Origin: Sanghuangporus weigelae
Taxonomy: Eukaryota; Basidiomycota; Agaricomycetes; Hymenochaetales; Hymenochaetaceae
Assembly: GCA_033182465.1 (NCBI GenBank)
Contig: CP137320.1
Location: 1,550,001-1,614,000, forward strand
Reading direction: 5' to 3'
Length of the DNA: 64,000 bases
A program made the position numbers and the translations under genes. The notes beneath the pieces were generated by a model, which ran no database searches, had not been told where the DNA came from, and worked only from the letters and a program-made list of their open reading frames with translations. This document shows positions 62,585 through 64,000 of this stretch, one piece after another; positions within the stretch are counted from its first letter, which is position 1, and each line of letters begins with the position of its first letter.

Positions 62585-63854
62585 CTATGCGTCCGATGCA
62601 GATGCGTCTCCGCCAGCTCGTGAGGCCATGGCTGCTTGTCCAGCAGCCGTAGCTGCCAACCTCGTACGCTTTCTTTCCGCCTCTGCAAGGAAACTCCGTC
62701 AGTAAAATGCAACCAATGTGACATGTTTAAATCGATTTACCTGCTTCCTTTTCGTGCTCAATCTCGGAGACAATACTCTCAATCTGCGCAAGGTCCAAAT
62801 TCTGATACGAAGAAGCATTCTCAAAACACAACTGACACAAAAGTCATCTGTAATACCCACCGTGACCTTTTCATATCCTTCCATGACACTTATTTCAATG
62901 TTTTTGGCGCCAGTCTGGACAACCTCTAACAAACTCTTGACAGTGAGCTTTATTGTCTCTTCCCGAGACATATCGTCCTTATGATTCTTCTCCAGAAATT
63001 CTCGTACGGTTTTGGCTGAACGACCAATCGCGTTAGCCTGCAAAGCGAAGTTTCTCTCAATAAATCAGGCAGTCTGTCTTCATATCAACTCCACGTACCT
63101 TCCAAGCACTATAGATCCCGCTTGGCTCTGTCATATAAAGTCGCGGCTTCGTGTCATAGGGGTCAAATCCAATAATCAGGGTGGAAACACCAAACGGCCG
63201 CACGCCTCCAGATTGCGTGTATCGCTAACAAACATCTAGATCATCGACAGTGCATTAAAAGGAGGGAGCGATTCATACCTGTTGGATTCCCGCTATATGT
63301 CGGGTGATATACTCTACTGTGACAGGGTCTTCTACAGTAAGACGATGACTTTGACACTCGACTCGCGCTTTGTCAATTAATATACGCCCATCGGCGGTCA
63401 GTCCTGGGGAAATTGTATTGCTTCGGCATCACTCCTAGAATGATCGAATATGCGTCCGCACCGGCAAATCCTAAGCAAATATGGTCGTCAAGCATGACAA
63501 CCTTACGGACCGTCCGAGGATCCTGCAGTTGTAGGACGGATTTCTTCTCAACTCCCAGTACTACAACATCCTTCCCGCGTACGCCAACCTATGGAAGAAC
63601 CGATCAGAATCTAGTGACCACACGATAGACCTTCAGTCGCACTCACTGCACATGTTCCCTTTCTGACAGCCTCGTTGGCATATTCAACCTATATGCACCA
63701 TAAGAGCGCTAAAGCATGAATACACCACGATGCAAACTTGCCTGGAACAAGTGCCCATCGGGCGAGAAAACGGTAAGAGCTTAAGACACTTTTAAGTCAG
63801 ACACTCTTCACAGCTATGTCAAAGGAGCTCACCGCGATCATACGAGCGTGACAT
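62585..63854 (-). CDS. PRE6: 20S proteasome subunit alpha-4
   Basis: Alpha-ring subunit of the 20S proteasome. The alpha signature is [50 protein letters not shown] follows, then [13 protein letters not shown] and [35 protein letters not shown] and a charged C-terminal extension [17 protein letters not shown] also fit. The RKGTCAVGVRGKD string and the long tail point to alpha-4 (yeast Pre6) rather than the other alpha subunits. About seven exons. The second intron (63741-63689) has a GC donor, proven by the conserved HLFQ|VEYA join. Same strand as GEA, about 215 bases upstream of its ATG. Confidence 0.93.
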
Positions 63855-64000
63855 GGCAGGAAGATGCAAGCAAGAGTGAGTGCGCGATGATGAGAGTGCA
63901 TACGCGGAGGACGCGCGTTCTGAAAGCACATGAACCACGTGACCCCTTTGCTATAATGACGGCGCGCGTGGATTATTGCAACTCAAGCTTGGAGCTGCGG
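63855..64000. promoter_or_regulatory. promoter region of the proteasome alpha-4 gene
   Basis: 146 bases up to the window edge. A CACGTG box lies near 63936-63941. I do not see the PACE-type GGTGGCAAA box of yeast proteasome genes. Confidence 0.3.

Noticed and set aside
1-64000. tRNA, rRNA, CRISPR, LTR or virus-like elements
   Set aside because: No B-box-like GGTTCRANTCC, repeat-spacer array, reverse transcriptase or capsid motif was seen by eye.

Overview
The window reads as nuclear DNA of a basidiomycete, most likely a mushroom-forming agaricomycete. Genes are dense, lie on both strands, and are cut by many short introns of about 45-85 bases. Several proteins have a distinctly agaricomycete look, notably a SAP/TKL kinase, a DUF4246 protein and a PPxY arrestin. 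I support 24 protein-coding genes, one of which runs off the left edge, plus one small DNA-transposon relic. I see no rRNA, tRNA, CRISPR array or virus-like element.

Layout. 1-2.9 kb: a kinase with two SAP-like modules, missing its 5' end. 3.3-7.1 kb: an aromatic-type aminotransferase converging on a DUF4246 protein. 7.3-11.5 kb: an IRS4-like EH-domain protein and the Hsp70 exchange factor FES1. 11.8-17.1 kb: ATG9 (minus) divergent from MET8 (plus), then a small membrane protein (minus). 17.3-24.2 kb: a long acidic protein, the RNA polymerase III subunit RPC82, and a metallophosphoesterase. 24.4-30.4 kb: SPT16 (FACT), the scavenger decapping enzyme DcpS, and a small ORF just behind it. 30.6-40.6 kb: an alpha/beta hydrolase divergent from the DNA helicase HRQ1, whose 3' end lies 12 bases from that of the SCY1 pseudokinase.

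40.9-41.4 kb is a roughly 500-bp MITE with hAT-like terminal inverted repeats and an 8-base target duplication. 41.5-43.0 kb is an arrestin-like adaptor. 43.0-47.9 kb is unusually gene-poor: it holds only weak coding-like fragments near 43.8-44.7 kb and a long purine-rich tract. 47.9-48.9 kb holds a 240-residue Hsp20/alpha-crystallin-like gene, recovered by splicing four exons. 50-56.5 kb: 3-hydroxyisobutyrate dehydrogenase, an atypical NAD-epimerase and a cytochrome b561 protein. 56.8-63.9 kb: the Arf exchange factor GEA/GBF1 and the proteasome subunit alpha-4.

Most genes are housekeeping: proteostasis (FES1, Hsp20-like, proteasome), membrane traffic (ATG9, SCY1, GEA, arrestin), chromatin and transcription (SPT16, RPC82), DNA repair (HRQ1), RNA turnover (DcpS) and metabolism. 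They do not form a pathway cluster. The oddities most worth checking are the SAP-SAP-TKL kinase with Ser where VAIK has Lys, three GC-AG introns, the Hsp20-like gene, the MITE, the ORF in frame behind DcpS, and the gene-poor 5 kb.
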